Assembly (NCBI RefSeq): GCF_001545155.1
Contig: NZ_CP014226.1
Location: forward strand, 1,280,934-1,344,933
Reading direction: 5' to 3'
DNA length: 64,000 nucleotides
Origin: Halomonas chromatireducens
GTDB taxonomy: Bacteria; Pseudomonadota; Gammaproteobacteria; Pseudomonadales; Halomonadaceae
Both the position numbers and the translations under genes were made by a program. Below, piece after piece: positions 17,258 through 26,880 of this stretch; position 1 is the first letter of the stretch, and each line of letters starts with the position of its first letter. The notes under the pieces were generated by a model. That model made no database searches. It was not told the origin of the DNA and worked only from the letters and a program-made list of their open reading frames with translations.

Positions 17258-17722
17258 TCAGGAGATGACGAGCATCGGCTGGTCGAACTCAACGGGCTCA
17301 CCGTCCTCGACCAGAATCGCCTCGATAACACCGTCACGATCGGCCTCGATCTGGTTCATCATCTTCATGGCTTCGACGATACACACCGTCTCGCCTTTCT
17401 TGACGCTGGAGCCGAGCTCGACGAAGGGCTTGGAGCCCGGCGCAGGGCTGCGATAGAAGGTGCCGACCATGGGTGAGGTCAAGGCGTGGCCCTGATAGGA
17501 AGATGCCGTTTCTGCAGCCGGTTCCGGTGACGGCGAAGCGCTGGCCGGGGCTGAAGTGGGCTGCGGCGCACCATACTGGGGGGCCATCTGAGGCTGTGGC
17601 CAGCTTACGCCATTGGGATGACGGCTGATGCGGACGGACTCTTCGCCTTCCTGAATCTCGATTTCGCTGATGTTGGATTCTTCGAGCAGTTCGATCAGCT
17701 TCTTGACCTTGCGGATGTCCAT
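17258..17722 (-). CDS. accB: Biotin carboxyl carrier protein of acetyl-CoA carboxylase
   Basis: From the ATG at 17722 the product has 154 residues. The N-terminus [20 protein letters not shown] is typical. A Pro/Ala/Ser-rich linker follows (about 45-75), then the biotinyl domain with the biotinylated lysine in [10 protein letters not shown]. Longer readings into the upstream non-coding region have no family match. The 237-base gap to dsbD should hold the accBC promoter; no clear promoter was recognised. Confidence 0.96.
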   Translation of the reverse strand: MDIRKVKKLIELLEESNISEIEIQEGEESVRISRHPNGVSWPQPQMAPQYGAPQPTSAPASASPSPEPAAETASSYQGHALTSPMVGTFYRSPAPGSKPFVELGSSVKKGETVCIVEAMKMMNQIEADRDGVIEAILVEDGEPVEFDQPMLVIS

Positions 17723-17959
17723 GACTCTGTCTCGATCGGTGAGTAGGTGACAGGTGGCCGGGACGCTGTTAACCCAAGCCAACTTTCGATAGATCCCGGC
17801 AAGATGTCGAATATTGCCGACGCTATCGGCCTTGATATGTGTTGTTGGCGGAGTGTGCCTAAAATCGCGAACGATGTCCAGCGAGAGGGAACGGTGTTCG
17901 CCATCTCGGTTGGGAGGGTATTCGGTCATTCATGGTAGGAGCGGGCGATGAGGCTGGGA

Positions 17960-19831
17960 TCAGCTGCTGCGCTGGCCAAGCCAGTCGAGGAGGCTCTCCA
18001 GGTGGGAGGCAAATTCGTTGGCCCGTACCTCACCCTGGATGCGGGCCTCGCGTATCTCTTCACCCTGGTCGAAGAACATCAGGCTGGGCGGGCCGAACAG
18101 GCCGAAATGGTCCAGCAGCTCCCGGGACGCGTCGCCGGTGCGGGTCACATCCACGTTGATGCGGGCGAACTGCGACAGCGATTCGGCCACCTGGGGGGTG
18201 GGGTAGACCTGGCGTTCCATCTGCTTGCAGGAAATACACCAGTCGGCGGTGAAATGCACGAAGGTGGGCATGTCCTGCTCGGCGTTGCGCAGCAGGGTGG
18301 CCTCCAGTGATCCCAGGTCTTCGACGGTGGTTATCTCGGCGGCTTGCTGGGCGTCGCCGGTCAGGGCCAGCGGTGGGGCCAGGGGACGAAGCGGGTCATG
18401 GCCCCCGCGTGCGGCGCCGATCACCAGCGCTAGACCCCAGGTGAGCAGCAGCAGGCCAGCGGCCTGGCGGACACGTGGCCAGCCCTGAGTGAGGTTCAGC
18501 GAGAGCGCGCCAAGGGCCAGGGCGCTGCCGATGGCCAGGGCGGCCCACAGCAGCAAGGTGACCGGAGGCGGCAGCAGGCGCTCCACCAGCCAGATCGCCA
18601 CCCCGAGCAGCAGGATGCCGAAGAGTATCTTGACGCCGTTCATCCAGGCGCCGGTGCGCGGTAGTGCCGTGGCGCCGAAGGTACCGACCAGCAGCAGTGG
18701 CACACCCATGCCCAGGCCCAGTGCGAGCAGGGCGCCGCCGCCCATCACTGCATCCCCGGTGGTGGAAATGAATACCAGGGCGCCGGCCAGGGGGGCCGAG
18801 ACGCAGGGAGAAACTACCAGCACCGAGAGTGAGCCGGCACCGGCCAGGCCGACAGGGCCACTCTTCTGGGCACGGTTCTGCAAGGCGTCGATGCGCCCGG
18901 CCAGCCGAGGGGGAAGGCGCATGTCGAAGGTGCCGAACATTGCCAGGGCAAAGAGGGTGAAAAGGCCGGCAAAGACGATTAGTACCGGTGCCGACTGCAG
19001 GTGTGCCTGGAGATTGAGGCCGGCACCGAACAGGCCCATCAGTACGCCGACCGCGGCGTAGGTCAGTGACATCCCGCCGACATAGCTGGCCGAGAGGATG
19101 AAGGCGCGGGGCCGGGTCGGATTCTGGCCGACGATGATCGAGGAGAGAATCGGCACCATCGGCAGCACGCAGGGCGTGAACGTAAGCGCCAGGCCTGCAA
19201 CGAAGAACAGGCCGAGCGTCATCGGCAGGCTGGCGCTGCTGATCAGGGCATTGAAGCGACCGTCCTCGCTCTGCGGCGCCTGCAGCGTTCCAGCTACGCT
19301 CGTTGAGCGATCCGCGTCGCCGGTGCCTTCTCCGCCGTCACGCCATCCCACGAAGGCGGCGGGCATGTTGCGTTCCGGTGCCTGCAGGTCAACCTGCTCC
19401 GGGGGGTAGCAGAGTCCGGCGTCGGCACAGCCCTGGAAACGGACAGTGATGTCCAGCGGGCCGGCGGCGTGACCTTCGATGGGGGCTTCGAACACGACCT
19501 TCTCGTAGAAGACGTAGACATCGCCGAGGAACTCATCGCTCTTGAATTCGCCCGCTGGTATTTCCGGCTCACCCAGCTCGGGGCCGTCGTTTCGGCTTTC
19601 GACCCCTAACTGATGACGGTAGAGGTAATAACCTTCGGCGTTCTCGAAGCCGATGTAGAGCGTCTCGCCGTCGTGCCAGGCGCTGGGCTGGAAGGCTTCC
19701 ATCACCGGCAGGAAGTCCCCCTGGTTCCCCGATGAGGACGAGAACCACTGCGCCTGGGCCACAAGGGGCAGACATGCAAGCAGCAGAAGGGCCAGCCATC
19801 TAAGGGGGTAGCGGATAGGCAACGCAGTCAT
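17960..19831 (-). CDS. dsbD: Thiol:disulfide interchange protein DsbD
   Basis: The product has 623 residues from the ATG at 19831, with a signal peptide ending near VAQA. The N-terminal periplasmic domain has the cysteine pair in FQGCADAGLCYPP. About eight membrane segments follow, including FTPCVLPMVPILSS, and the second membrane cysteine lies in VVSPCVSAPLAG. The C-terminal thioredoxin domain carries DWCISCKQME. DsbD passes electrons from cytoplasmic thioredoxin to periplasmic partners such as DsbC. The ribosome site is very close to the ATG, so the start is less certain than the family. Confidence 0.94.
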   Translation of the reverse strand: MTALPIRYPLRWLALLLLACLPLVAQAQWFSSSSGNQGDFLPVMEAFQPSAWHDGETLYIGFENAEGYYLYRHQLGVESRNDGPELGEPEIPAGEFKSDEFLGDVYVFYEKVVFEAPIEGHAAGPLDITVRFQGCADAGLCYPPEQVDLQAPERNMPAAFVGWRDGGEGTGDADRSTSVAGTLQAPQSEDGRFNALISSASLPMTLGLFFVAGLALTFTPCVLPMVPILSSIIVGQNPTRPRAFILSASYVGGMSLTYAAVGVLMGLFGAGLNLQAHLQSAPVLIVFAGLFTLFALAMFGTFDMRLPPRLAGRIDALQNRAQKSGPVGLAGAGSLSVLVVSPCVSAPLAGALVFISTTGDAVMGGGALLALGLGMGVPLLLVGTFGATALPRTGAWMNGVKILFGILLLGVAIWLVERLLPPPVTLLLWAALAIGSALALGALSLNLTQGWPRVRQAAGLLLLTWGLALVIGAARGGHDPLRPLAPPLALTGDAQQAAEITTVEDLGSLEATLLRNAEQDMPTFVHFTADWCISCKQMERQVYPTPQVAESLSQFARINVDVTRTGDASRELLDHFGLFGPPSLMFFDQGEEIREARIQGEVRANEFASHLESLLDWLGQRSS

Positions 19832-20154
19832 CCTTTTCCAGGCCTGGTCGGGCGCCTTTGAGACTCGCTTCGACGTTGGGAGTTCCCGCGTGGCGAGCCA
19901 TGGGGCGAGATGAAAATTTCTCCTGCCAGAATAACTCACGTCGATAGCATATTAGAACCGAAGCACCGCCGCCCGGCTGCGTTTGTTTGTCGCACTACCC
20001 CCGCCTGGTTGTCGCTTTGGGTAGAGTCAGGTCTGGATTCGTCCACGACGTTGCGCCATGGGTGAAAAGAGCTGGGGGGTAGGGCATAGCAGGGCACAAG
20101 CGTCGCGGACCGCCCAAAGGCGGCCCGCAAGGTGATCCGTGTCAGGGGGTGTGA
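19832..20154. other. Intergenic region between ppa and dsbD
   Basis: This 323-base gap holds a hairpin at 20105-20128 (arms GCGGACCGCC and GGCGGCCCGC, one mismatch) that may end ppa transcription, although it has no T run. The rest should contain the dsbD promoter; I see no convincing gene or repeat. Confidence 0.5.
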
Positions 20155-20685
20155 TCAGGCTTTTTCGTAGGCCGCCACGGCTTTCTCGATGGCCTTGCGG
20201 GCGGCATCGGCCCCTTCCCAGGATTCCACTTTCACCCATTTGCCCTTCTCGAGATCCTTGTAGTTCTCGAAGAAGTGAGCGATCTGCTGGCGCAGCAGCT
20301 CGGGCAGGTCGGTGACCTCATGCACGTCGTCATACAGTGTGCTCAGCTTGGCGTGGGGGACGCAGACGAGCTTGGCATCCTCTCCGGCTTCATCGGTCAT
20401 GTTCAGGATGCCCACCGGCCGGGCGCGGATGATGCTGCCCGCCTGCACTGGAACGGGAGTCACCACCAGGGCGTCGAGGGGGTCGCCATCGTCGGCCAGG
20501 GTGTGGGGAATGAAACCGTAGTTGGCCGGGTAGAACATTGGAGTGGCCATGAAGCGATCCACCAGCAGTGTACCCATCTCCTTGTCGATCTCGTACTTGA
20601 CCGGTGCATGATGGGCAGGAATCTCGATCGCCACATAGACGTCATTGGGGAGGTCTTTGCCGGCAGGGATGTTGTCGAAGTTCAT
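20155..20685 (-). CDS. ppa: Inorganic pyrophosphatase
   Basis: From the ATG at 20685 the product has 176 residues, the standard family I length. The metal-binding signature [11 protein letters not shown] and the segments [16 protein letters not shown] and YPANYGFIP are intact. It splits pyrophosphate to two phosphates in the cytoplasm. It is divergent from the phosphatase/kinase-like gene, and a PPi-type phosphofructokinase lies one gene further on. Confidence 0.96.
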   Translation of the reverse strand: MNFDNIPAGKDLPNDVYVAIEIPAHHAPVKYEIDKEMGTLLVDRFMATPMFYPANYGFIPHTLADDGDPLDALVVTPVPVQAGSIIRARPVGILNMTDEAGEDAKLVCVPHAKLSTLYDDVHEVTDLPELLRQQIAHFFENYKDLEKGKWVKVESWEGADAARKAIEKAVAAYEKA

Positions 20686-20939
20686 CGTCGCTTCCTTGGT
20701 TTGGCGAAAATGCTTTGGCGCAAATGCGAGTGGCCCGAAATGCGGCGAATTATACGGAGCCAAGCTGTGGATTACCAATGCGACATAGGTGATGGATCGG
20801 CTTTATAGCTGGCTCGGGCTTTGGTGGGCAGGCCTGGCTCCTGACAAGCGTGTATGATGGCATGCGCAAGTAGCAGGCCGGCCGATCGACGGCAGCACTC
20901 GGCAATATAGCGCAAGCGGCAAATCGTGAGGAGCGTGCC

Positions 20940-22667
20940 TTGGTACCTACCCAGCTGTCACTGAATGTCGGTCAGGCTTTCGTGGCCCCGGATCGGCGTC
21001 GCCACCGCAGTTCCATGTCAGTACGTATACCCGATGAGGCGGGGCAGCTCACGGCGAAGGGCGCCTGCGCCCTGATCAGCGATACCAGCTCGCGCAATGC
21101 CATCGCCAAGCAGGCGGGTGACCTCAGCGTGCGAGGCTTTCTTGCCGACTATTTTTCAACTCCCGATCATTGGGACGTCAAGACATCGGCGACACGAGTG
21201 CTGCGCGCATTGAATGGCTGGTGCTACAGCCAGAGCACCTTCGTCGAAGATGGTAGCTACGTCGCTTCGCTTTCCGCCATGGTGTTTCGAGCTCGCGAGG
21301 CTCATCTCTTTCATATGGGAGATACCCTGGTCTTTCGCCTGCGTGGGGCGGAATTCGAGCAGCTTTCGCGGGACCACATTACCGACCTGGGCGGGTATCG
21401 CTACCCCTCCAGGGCGCTGGGCCTGGATGGCAGCATCGATATCGATTACCTGCAGCTTCCCCTCAAGCAGGGCGATATCTTCCTGTTCACGACCCAGGCG
21501 GTGCGGGGTACGCTGATGCCCTCGGATTATGTCCAACTGATTCGCGAGGATGCCAGCGATCTGGATGCCGCCTGCGAACGACTCGCCAGCGCGGCGCGTG
21601 ACCGTGCCCAGTCCCGGGGCTATGGTGCCGATCAGTTCTGCTTTCAACTGGTGCGCATCGACCAGTTACCGGAAGAGGGCCGTGACCACCCTGGGCGCAT
21701 CTACGGTGACCTGCCGATCCCCCCGGAATTGTCGCCCGGCGAACGCATTGATGGCCTGGAGATCCAGGAAGTGTTGTCGCGCACCGCACAATCCCGGGTC
21801 TATCGAGTGCGTGACACACGCACCGAGCGCGAGATGGTGATGAAGGCCCCGAGTCCTGAACTCTCGAACCGCAATGCCTACCTGGAACACTTCCTGCTGC
21901 AGCAATGGGTGGTGGAGAGGGTCAAGTCGCCCTTCGTGGCTCGTGTCATGGAGCCCTCCCGTCCGCGACGCTACCTCTACTACCTCATGGTCTACGTAGA
22001 TGGGGTGACACTGTCTGACTGGGCCAGGCGCCATCCCCAGGCCAGCCTGGCGCAGCGCCTGGACATTGCGATTCAGCTGGGCAAGGCGGTGCAGGCACTC
22101 CACCATCGAGACCTGCTGCATCAGCGCATTCACCCCGACAATGTCCTGATCGATACCCACGGCCAGGTCGTGCTGACCGATTTCAGTGCCTGTCACATGC
22201 GTGACCTGGAGGGGCATCGCCGCTCCCGCGAACTGGCGCGTCAGCTCGGGCTCAGCGAACACAGCGCACCTGAGTATGCGCTGGATGACAGTGTCGGCCG
22301 GCGCAGCGATCAATACTCCCTGGCTTCCACCGTCTACTGGCTGTTGACCGACAAGCTGCCCTACGAGCTGGCCCCGAATCAGCTGCGCGGCCATACCGAC
22401 CTGGAGCAACTGAGCTACCGCAGTGCCCGGCTGTTCAATCCGGAGATCACGCTTGAACTGGACGACACCTTGCGGCGGGCACTGGATCCGCAGCGTCCGC
22501 TGCGCTTCCGGCGCATGTCGGAGTTTCTCTATGCGTTGCGTCACCATGACGGGAAGGGCCGGACTGCAGTGAAATCCTCTCGCCTGCTGCGCGAGCCAGC
22601 CAATTTCTGGCAGGGTATCGCCGGGATCCTGCTGCTGTTACTGGTATTGTCCTGGCTGCTGAGGTGA
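20940..22667 (+). CDS. Membrane-anchored fusion of PP2C-like and Ser/Thr-kinase-like domains, both degenerate
   Basis: The 575-residue product starts at a TTG with AGGAG six bases upstream. Residues 5-240 resemble a PP2C phosphatase: ALISDTSSRN, HMGDTLVFRLRG and ADQFCFQLVRID align with known motifs. Several acidic metal ligands are changed, such as LFTTQAV where ATDGV is expected. Residues 270-535 resemble a protein kinase. The ATP lysine (Lys302 in VMKAPS) and HSAPEY are kept. The catalytic loop reads HQRIHPDN (Arg396 in the Asp position), the glycine loop has no glycines, and DFG is DFS. A membrane anchor ends the protein (556-575). Active relatives exist in other proteobacteria. This one may be a binding or scaffold protein. 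Confidence 0.8.
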   Translation: MVPTQLSLNVGQAFVAPDRRRHRSSMSVRIPDEAGQLTAKGACALISDTSSRNAIAKQAGDLSVRGFLADYFSTPDHWDVKTSATRVLRALNGWCYSQSTFVEDGSYVASLSAMVFRAREAHLFHMGDTLVFRLRGAEFEQLSRDHITDLGGYRYPSRALGLDGSIDIDYLQLPLKQGDIFLFTTQAVRGTLMPSDYVQLIREDASDLDAACERLASAARDRAQSRGYGADQFCFQLVRIDQLPEEGRDHPGRIYGDLPIPPELSPGERIDGLEIQEVLSRTAQSRVYRVRDTRTEREMVMKAPSPELSNRNAYLEHFLLQQWVVERVKSPFVARVMEPSRPRRYLYYLMVYVDGVTLSDWARRHPQASLAQRLDIAIQLGKAVQALHHRDLLHQRIHPDNVLIDTHGQVVLTDFSACHMRDLEGHRRSRELARQLGLSEHSAPEYALDDSVGRRSDQYSLASTVYWLLTDKLPYELAPNQLRGHTDLEQLSYRSARLFNPEITLELDDTLRRALDPQRPLRFRRMSEFLYALRHHDGKGRTAVKSSRLLREPANFWQGIAGILLLLLVLSWLLR

Positions 22668-22757
22668 TGTCATGACAAGCCACGGGCTGGCCATGCCTGG
22701 CCAGCCCGTTCGGGCCCCACTACACCCTGATGTCGGCTGAGGCGCCTGTAACGCTCT

Positions 22758-24017
22758 TCAGAGCTTGAACTCCGCCAGTTTGCGCTCGACCTTGGCGAGC
22801 TTGAGGCGGGCGACCTTTGGCAGGCCGTTCTCGTAGGGGGGATAGTCCTCACCCTGAATCAGTGGCAACAGGTACTGGCGGCACGCCGCGGTGATGCCGA
22901 AACCATCTTCGCGGATGTACTCGGCGGGCATGAACTTCTCGCGGTTGGCCACATCGGCCAAAGGTGCGGCTTCGATGCGCCACTCATAGGGCGTTTCGCT
23001 GACTCGCTTGATGGCCGGCATCATCGAGTTTTTGCCTTCGATGGCCAGCTCCACCGCCTTCTGCCCAACCGCATAGGCCTGCTCGACATCGGTCCTCGAG
23101 GCCAGGTGGCGTGCGGCTCGCTGCAGGTAGTCGGCAACGGCCCAGTGGTACTTGTAGCCCAGATCCTGCTTGACCATGCCTGCAAGAGTAGGTGCCACCC
23201 CGCCCAGCTGGCGATGACCGAAGGCGTCGGTATTGCCCGAATCCGCCAGGAAGGTGCCATCCTCGTAGCGTGCGCCCTCGGATACCACGATCACGCAGTA
23301 GCCGTACTTCTGCACCGCCTCTTCCACCCGGGCCATGACCCGGGCGCGATCGAAGGCCACCTCGGGAAAGATCACCAGATGGGGCGGCTCGCCTTCCCCG
23401 TTCCCGGCAAGTGCCCCGGCAGCTGCGATCCAGCCGGCGTGCCGTCCCATGACCTCGAGGACGAAGACCTTGGTGGAGGTGGCGCACATGGAGGCGATAT
23501 CCAGCGAGGCCTCGAGCGTGGAGGTGGCGATGTACTTGGCCACACTGCCGAAACCCGGCGAGTTGTCGGTGATCGGCAGATCGTTGTCGACGGTCTTGGG
23601 CACATGAATCGCGGTCAAGGGGTAGCCGAGCTTTTCGGAGAGCTGGGATACCTTGAGGCAGGTGTCCGCACTGTCGCCGCCGCCGTTATAGAAGAAGTAG
23701 CGGATGTCGTGGGCGCGGAAGACCTCGATCAGGCGTTCGTACTGGGTACGATGCGTCTCGATATCCTTGAGCTTGTAGCGACAGGAACCGAAGGCGCCGC
23801 CGGGCGTATGACGCAGAGCAGAGATGGTTTCGTCGCTCTCCTGGCTGACGTCGATCAGGTCCTCGGTGAGGGCGCCGATGATGCCGTTGTGTCCGGCATA
23901 GACCTTGCCGATGCGGTCGGAGTGACGCTTGCAGGCTTCGATCACTCCACAGGCGCTGGCGTTGATCACGGCGGTGACACCGCCCGACTGGGCATAGAAG
24001 GCGTTATGCTGGGCCAT
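22758..24017 (-). CDS. 6-phosphofructokinase, pyrophosphate-dependent type
   Basis: A 419-residue PfkA-superfamily protein from the ATG at 24017. Motifs include NGGGDSADT, PKTVDNDLP, PGFGSVAKY and MGRHAGWIAA. The lysine in PKTVDND (glycine in ATP-dependent enzymes, PGTIDND) points to pyrophosphate as phosphate donor. The enzyme would interconvert fructose 6-phosphate and fructose 1,6-bisphosphate reversibly in the cytoplasm. It is convergent with the PP2C/kinase-like gene and near ppa, so two PPi-using enzymes are neighbours. Confidence 0.9.
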   Translation of the reverse strand: MAQHNAFYAQSGGVTAVINASACGVIEACKRHSDRIGKVYAGHNGIIGALTEDLIDVSQESDETISALRHTPGGAFGSCRYKLKDIETHRTQYERLIEVFRAHDIRYFFYNGGGDSADTCLKVSQLSEKLGYPLTAIHVPKTVDNDLPITDNSPGFGSVAKYIATSTLEASLDIASMCATSTKVFVLEVMGRHAGWIAAAGALAGNGEGEPPHLVIFPEVAFDRARVMARVEEAVQKYGYCVIVVSEGARYEDGTFLADSGNTDAFGHRQLGGVAPTLAGMVKQDLGYKYHWAVADYLQRAARHLASRTDVEQAYAVGQKAVELAIEGKNSMMPAIKRVSETPYEWRIEAAPLADVANREKFMPAEYIREDGFGITAACRQYLLPLIQGEDYPPYENGLPKVARLKLAKVERKLAEFKL

Positions 24018-24207
24018 GGGGCTTGCGTGCTCCTGATCTCGTGCGGGGGAATGGTCCGTTTCATGCTTCACGAAAAGGCGCATTATTCTAGTCGAAAGTC
24101 GGCGAGGCTGCACGCCGCTGGAGGCGTGTCGTCGGGCCGTGATAGTCTGCCGACTCTTCTGTGTAGGGCCTTGGCGCCCGTTTTCCTGTCGATAAGGTCG
24201 GATTCTG

Positions 24208-25587
24208 ATGCACCTTCACATTCTCGGCATCTGTGGCACATTCATGGGCAGTCTGGCGCTGTTGGCTCGCGAACTGGGGTTCCAGGTCAGCGGTTCGGAT
24301 ACCGATGTCTATCCACCCATGAGCACCCAGCTGGAGGAGGCCGGCATCGCGCTGCGTGAGGGGTATGATGCGGCCAATCTCGTCCCACGGCCGGACCTGG
24401 TGATCGTCGGCAATGCGCTCTCTCGCGGCAACCTCGAGGTAGAGGCGGTGTTGAACCAGGGGCTGCCCTACGTGTCCGGCCCCCAGTGGCTGGCTGAGCA
24501 TGTGCTGCCGGGGCGGCGGGTCATCGCCGTGGCCGGCACCCATGGCAAAACCACCACGGCGAGCCTGCTGGCCTGGCTGCTGGAATCTGCCGGCCTTGAA
24601 CCGGGCTTCCTGATCGGCGGGGTGCCACGCAACTTCGGCATCTCGGCACGCCTCGGGGCGGCGGACGCCCCCTTTGTGGTCGAGGCCGACGAGTACGATA
24701 CGGCCTTCTTCGACAAGCGCTCCAAGTTTGTGCATTACCGCCCGGAGATCGCCATTCTCGGCAATCTGGAATTCGACCATGCGGATATCTTTGCCGACCT
24801 CGCCGCCATCGAACGACAGTTCCATCACCTGGTGAGAACCGTCCCCGGTCGCGGCAGGCTGCTGGTGGCCGATGATGAGCCGGCCCTCGACCGTGTTCTT
24901 GCGCAGGGATGCTGGACGCCCGTCGAACGATTGGGTGCCGCGCCCTCGAGCCCCTGGCGGTTCGCGCTGGAGCGCGACGATGCGAGTCGCTTTCGGGTGA
25001 TTCACCAGCAGGCGGAAATCGATGAGGATGCGGTGGTCGACTGGCCGTTGACGGGTACCCATAACGCACGCAATGCCCTGGCGGCCCTTGCGGCGGGCCA
25101 TGTGTGCGGCGTCGACCTGGCCCGGGGCTGTGCGGCGCTGGCACGCTTCGAGACGCCGCGGCGGCGCCAGGAGGTGCGTGGCGAGGTGGCCGGCATCCAG
25201 GTCATCGATGATTTCGCCCACCACCCCACGGCGATCGCGACAACCCTCGAAGGGCTGCGCGCCGCCACGACACGGGGACGGCTGCTGGCGGTGATCGAGC
25301 CGCGCTCCAATACCATGCGCCTGGGCACCTTGAGCGACCGGTTGGCGGCGAGCGTCGCCGCTGCCGACCAGAGCTTCTGGTATCAGCCTGCCGGCCTCGA
25401 CTGGTCGCTGGAACCGATATTGGCGGCCATACCCGAGCCGGCCCGGCTGGTCTCGGATATCGATGCGCTGGTCGCGGCACTGGTGGCCGAGGCCAGGCCG
25501 CTGGACCGTATCGTGGTGATGTCCAACGGCGGATTTGGCGGCATTCATGAAAAGCTGCTGGCGGCCCTGGAGGTGGCACATGGCTGA
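24208..25587 (+). CDS. mpl: UDP-N-acetylmuramate:L-alanyl-gamma-D-glutamyl-meso-diaminopimelate ligase
   Basis: A 459-residue Mur-ligase family member starting MHLHILGICGTFMGSLALLA, the standard Mpl beginning. The ATP loop is AGTHGKTTTASLLAW, and HHPTAIATTLEGLR and EPRSNTMRLG are family segments. Mpl joins recycled murein tripeptide to UDP-MurNAc. The ubiX start overlaps its end by 8 bases, so the two are translationally coupled. Confidence 0.95.
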   Translation: MHLHILGICGTFMGSLALLARELGFQVSGSDTDVYPPMSTQLEEAGIALREGYDAANLVPRPDLVIVGNALSRGNLEVEAVLNQGLPYVSGPQWLAEHVLPGRRVIAVAGTHGKTTTASLLAWLLESAGLEPGFLIGGVPRNFGISARLGAADAPFVVEADEYDTAFFDKRSKFVHYRPEIAILGNLEFDHADIFADLAAIERQFHHLVRTVPGRGRLLVADDEPALDRVLAQGCWTPVERLGAAPSSPWRFALERDDASRFRVIHQQAEIDEDAVVDWPLTGTHNARNALAALAAGHVCGVDLARGCAALARFETPRRRQEVRGEVAGIQVIDDFAHHPTAIATTLEGLRAATTRGRLLAVIEPRSNTMRLGTLSDRLAASVAAADQSFWYQPAGLDWSLEPILAAIPEPARLVSDIDALVAALVAEARPLDRIVVMSNGGFGGIHEKLLAALEVAHG

Positions 25588-26242
25588 AGCAAAGTCGGAT
25601 AAGGGCTTCAAGGCGGCGGTCACCGTTGCCATTACCGGCGCTTCGGGGGCTCAGTACGGGCTGCGCCTGATCGAGGCGCTGGTGGCGGCTGAACATGAAG
25701 TGTGGGTGATGGTGTCCAAGGCGGCGCATCTGGTGATCGCCACCGAGACCGACCGGGAGCTGCCGGCGAGGCCCGAACGCCTGGCTCAGGCGCTGACCGA
25801 GCGCAGCGCCGCGGCGCCGGGCCAGATTCGCTGCTTCGGACGCGAGGACTGGATGGCCCCGGTGGCCTCCGGCTCCGGGGCGTCGTCTGCCATGGTGATC
25901 TGCCCCTGCTCCACCGGAACGCTGTCGGCCGTGGCCACCGGCGCGAGCAACAATCTGATCGAGCGGGCCGCCGACGTGGCGCTCAAGGAGCGTCGTAATC
26001 TGATCCTGGTACCCCGCGAAACCCCGCTGTCGGCGATCCATCTCGAGCACATGCTGGCGCTGTCGCGGCTTGGTGCTGTGATCCTGCCCGCCGCGCCGGG
26101 GTTCTACCATCGGCCACAGGGCATCGACGACCTGATCGATTTCATTGTTGCCCGAATCCTCAATCAGCTCCGCATCGACCACCGGCTGATGCCCCGCTGG
26201 GGGGAGCCGCAAGGTGAAGAGAGCGATGGAGAGAATGCTTGA
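25580..26242 (+). CDS. ubiX: Flavin prenyltransferase UbiX
   Basis: A 220-residue protein from the ATG at 25580 that overlaps the mpl stop. VAITGASGAQYGLRLIEAL is the flavin-binding start. CPCSTGTLSAVATGASNNLI and LVPRETPLSAIHLEHM are signatures of the family. UbiX makes the prenylated FMN cofactor used by the decarboxylase UbiD in ubiquinone synthesis. An extended start at 25535 lies inside mpl and is unlikely. Confidence 0.94.
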   Translation: MAEAKSDKGFKAAVTVAITGASGAQYGLRLIEALVAAEHEVWVMVSKAAHLVIATETDRELPARPERLAQALTERSAAAPGQIRCFGREDWMAPVASGSGASSAMVICPCSTGTLSAVATGASNNLIERAADVALKERRNLILVPRETPLSAIHLEHMLALSRLGAVILPAAPGFYHRPQGIDDLIDFIVARILNQLRIDHRLMPRWGEPQGEESDGENA

Positions 26243-26862
26243 TCAAATTGTCGATCCTGTCGGTCTTCATCCCGACCTTCCTTTTCGTTTCGCTGACGCC
26301 CGGCATGTGCATGACGCTTTCCATGGTGCTGGGGATGACCCAGGGGGTGAAGCGCACGCTGTGGATGATGGCCGGCGAGCTGGTGGGTGTGGGTCTGGTG
26401 GCCGCCGCCGCTGGTGCCGGTGTCGCCGCGCTGATGCTGCGCCAGCCGGAGCTCTTCGCCCTGTTCAAGTGGGTGGGGGGCGTCTATCTGGGCTATCTGG
26501 GCGTGATGATGTGGCGCTCTCGGGGGCGCATGGCAATCCCCCTCGAAAACGTCGACCTGCCCCCGGCCTCACGCGGCCAGTTGGCGCTGCAGGGCTTCAT
26601 CACGGCGGTAGCCAATCCCAAGGGCTGGGCCTTCTTCGTGGCACTTCTGCCGCCCTTCCTGGATGCGTCGCGCAGCCTGGCAGGCCAGTTGGCCGTTCTG
26701 ATCACGCTCATACTGGTGATCGAATTCATCTGTCTATTACTGTATGCCGCCGGAGGGCGAGGTTTGCGTCGTGCGCTTGGCGAGAGCGGCAATGTGAGGC
26801 TCCTCAATCGTATCGCCGGGACGCTGATGGTCGGCGTCGGCCTTTGGTTGGCGCTGGGCTGA
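26239..26862 (+). CDS. LysE/RhtB-family amino acid exporter
   Basis: A 207-residue membrane protein with about six hydrophobic segments. The segments FVSLTPGMCMTLSMVLGMTQG near the N-terminus and ITAVANPKGWAFFVALLPPF in the middle are family signatures. It probably exports an amino acid; the substrate cannot be read from the sequence. The TTG start at 26239 overlaps the ubiX stop and has GGAGAG upstream. The first ATG would remove most of the first membrane segment. Confidence 0.85.
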   Translation: MIKLSILSVFIPTFLFVSLTPGMCMTLSMVLGMTQGVKRTLWMMAGELVGVGLVAAAAGAGVAALMLRQPELFALFKWVGGVYLGYLGVMMWRSRGRMAIPLENVDLPPASRGQLALQGFITAVANPKGWAFFVALLPPFLDASRSLAGQLAVLITLILVIEFICLLLYAAGGRGLRRALGESGNVRLLNRIAGTLMVGVGLWLALG

Positions 26863-26880
26863 GGTGTAACCGGGCAGCGT

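Noticed and set aside
15357..17456. Plus-strand open frame of about 699 codons opposite accC and the TAXI fragment
   Set aside because: It crosses the 15.78-kb junction and runs opposite well-supported genes; its codons mirror those genes.
24088..25632. Long minus-strand open frame of about 514 codons opposite mpl
   Set aside because: It has no family match, and its sequence follows from the GC-rich codon pattern of mpl. mpl is clearly the true gene.
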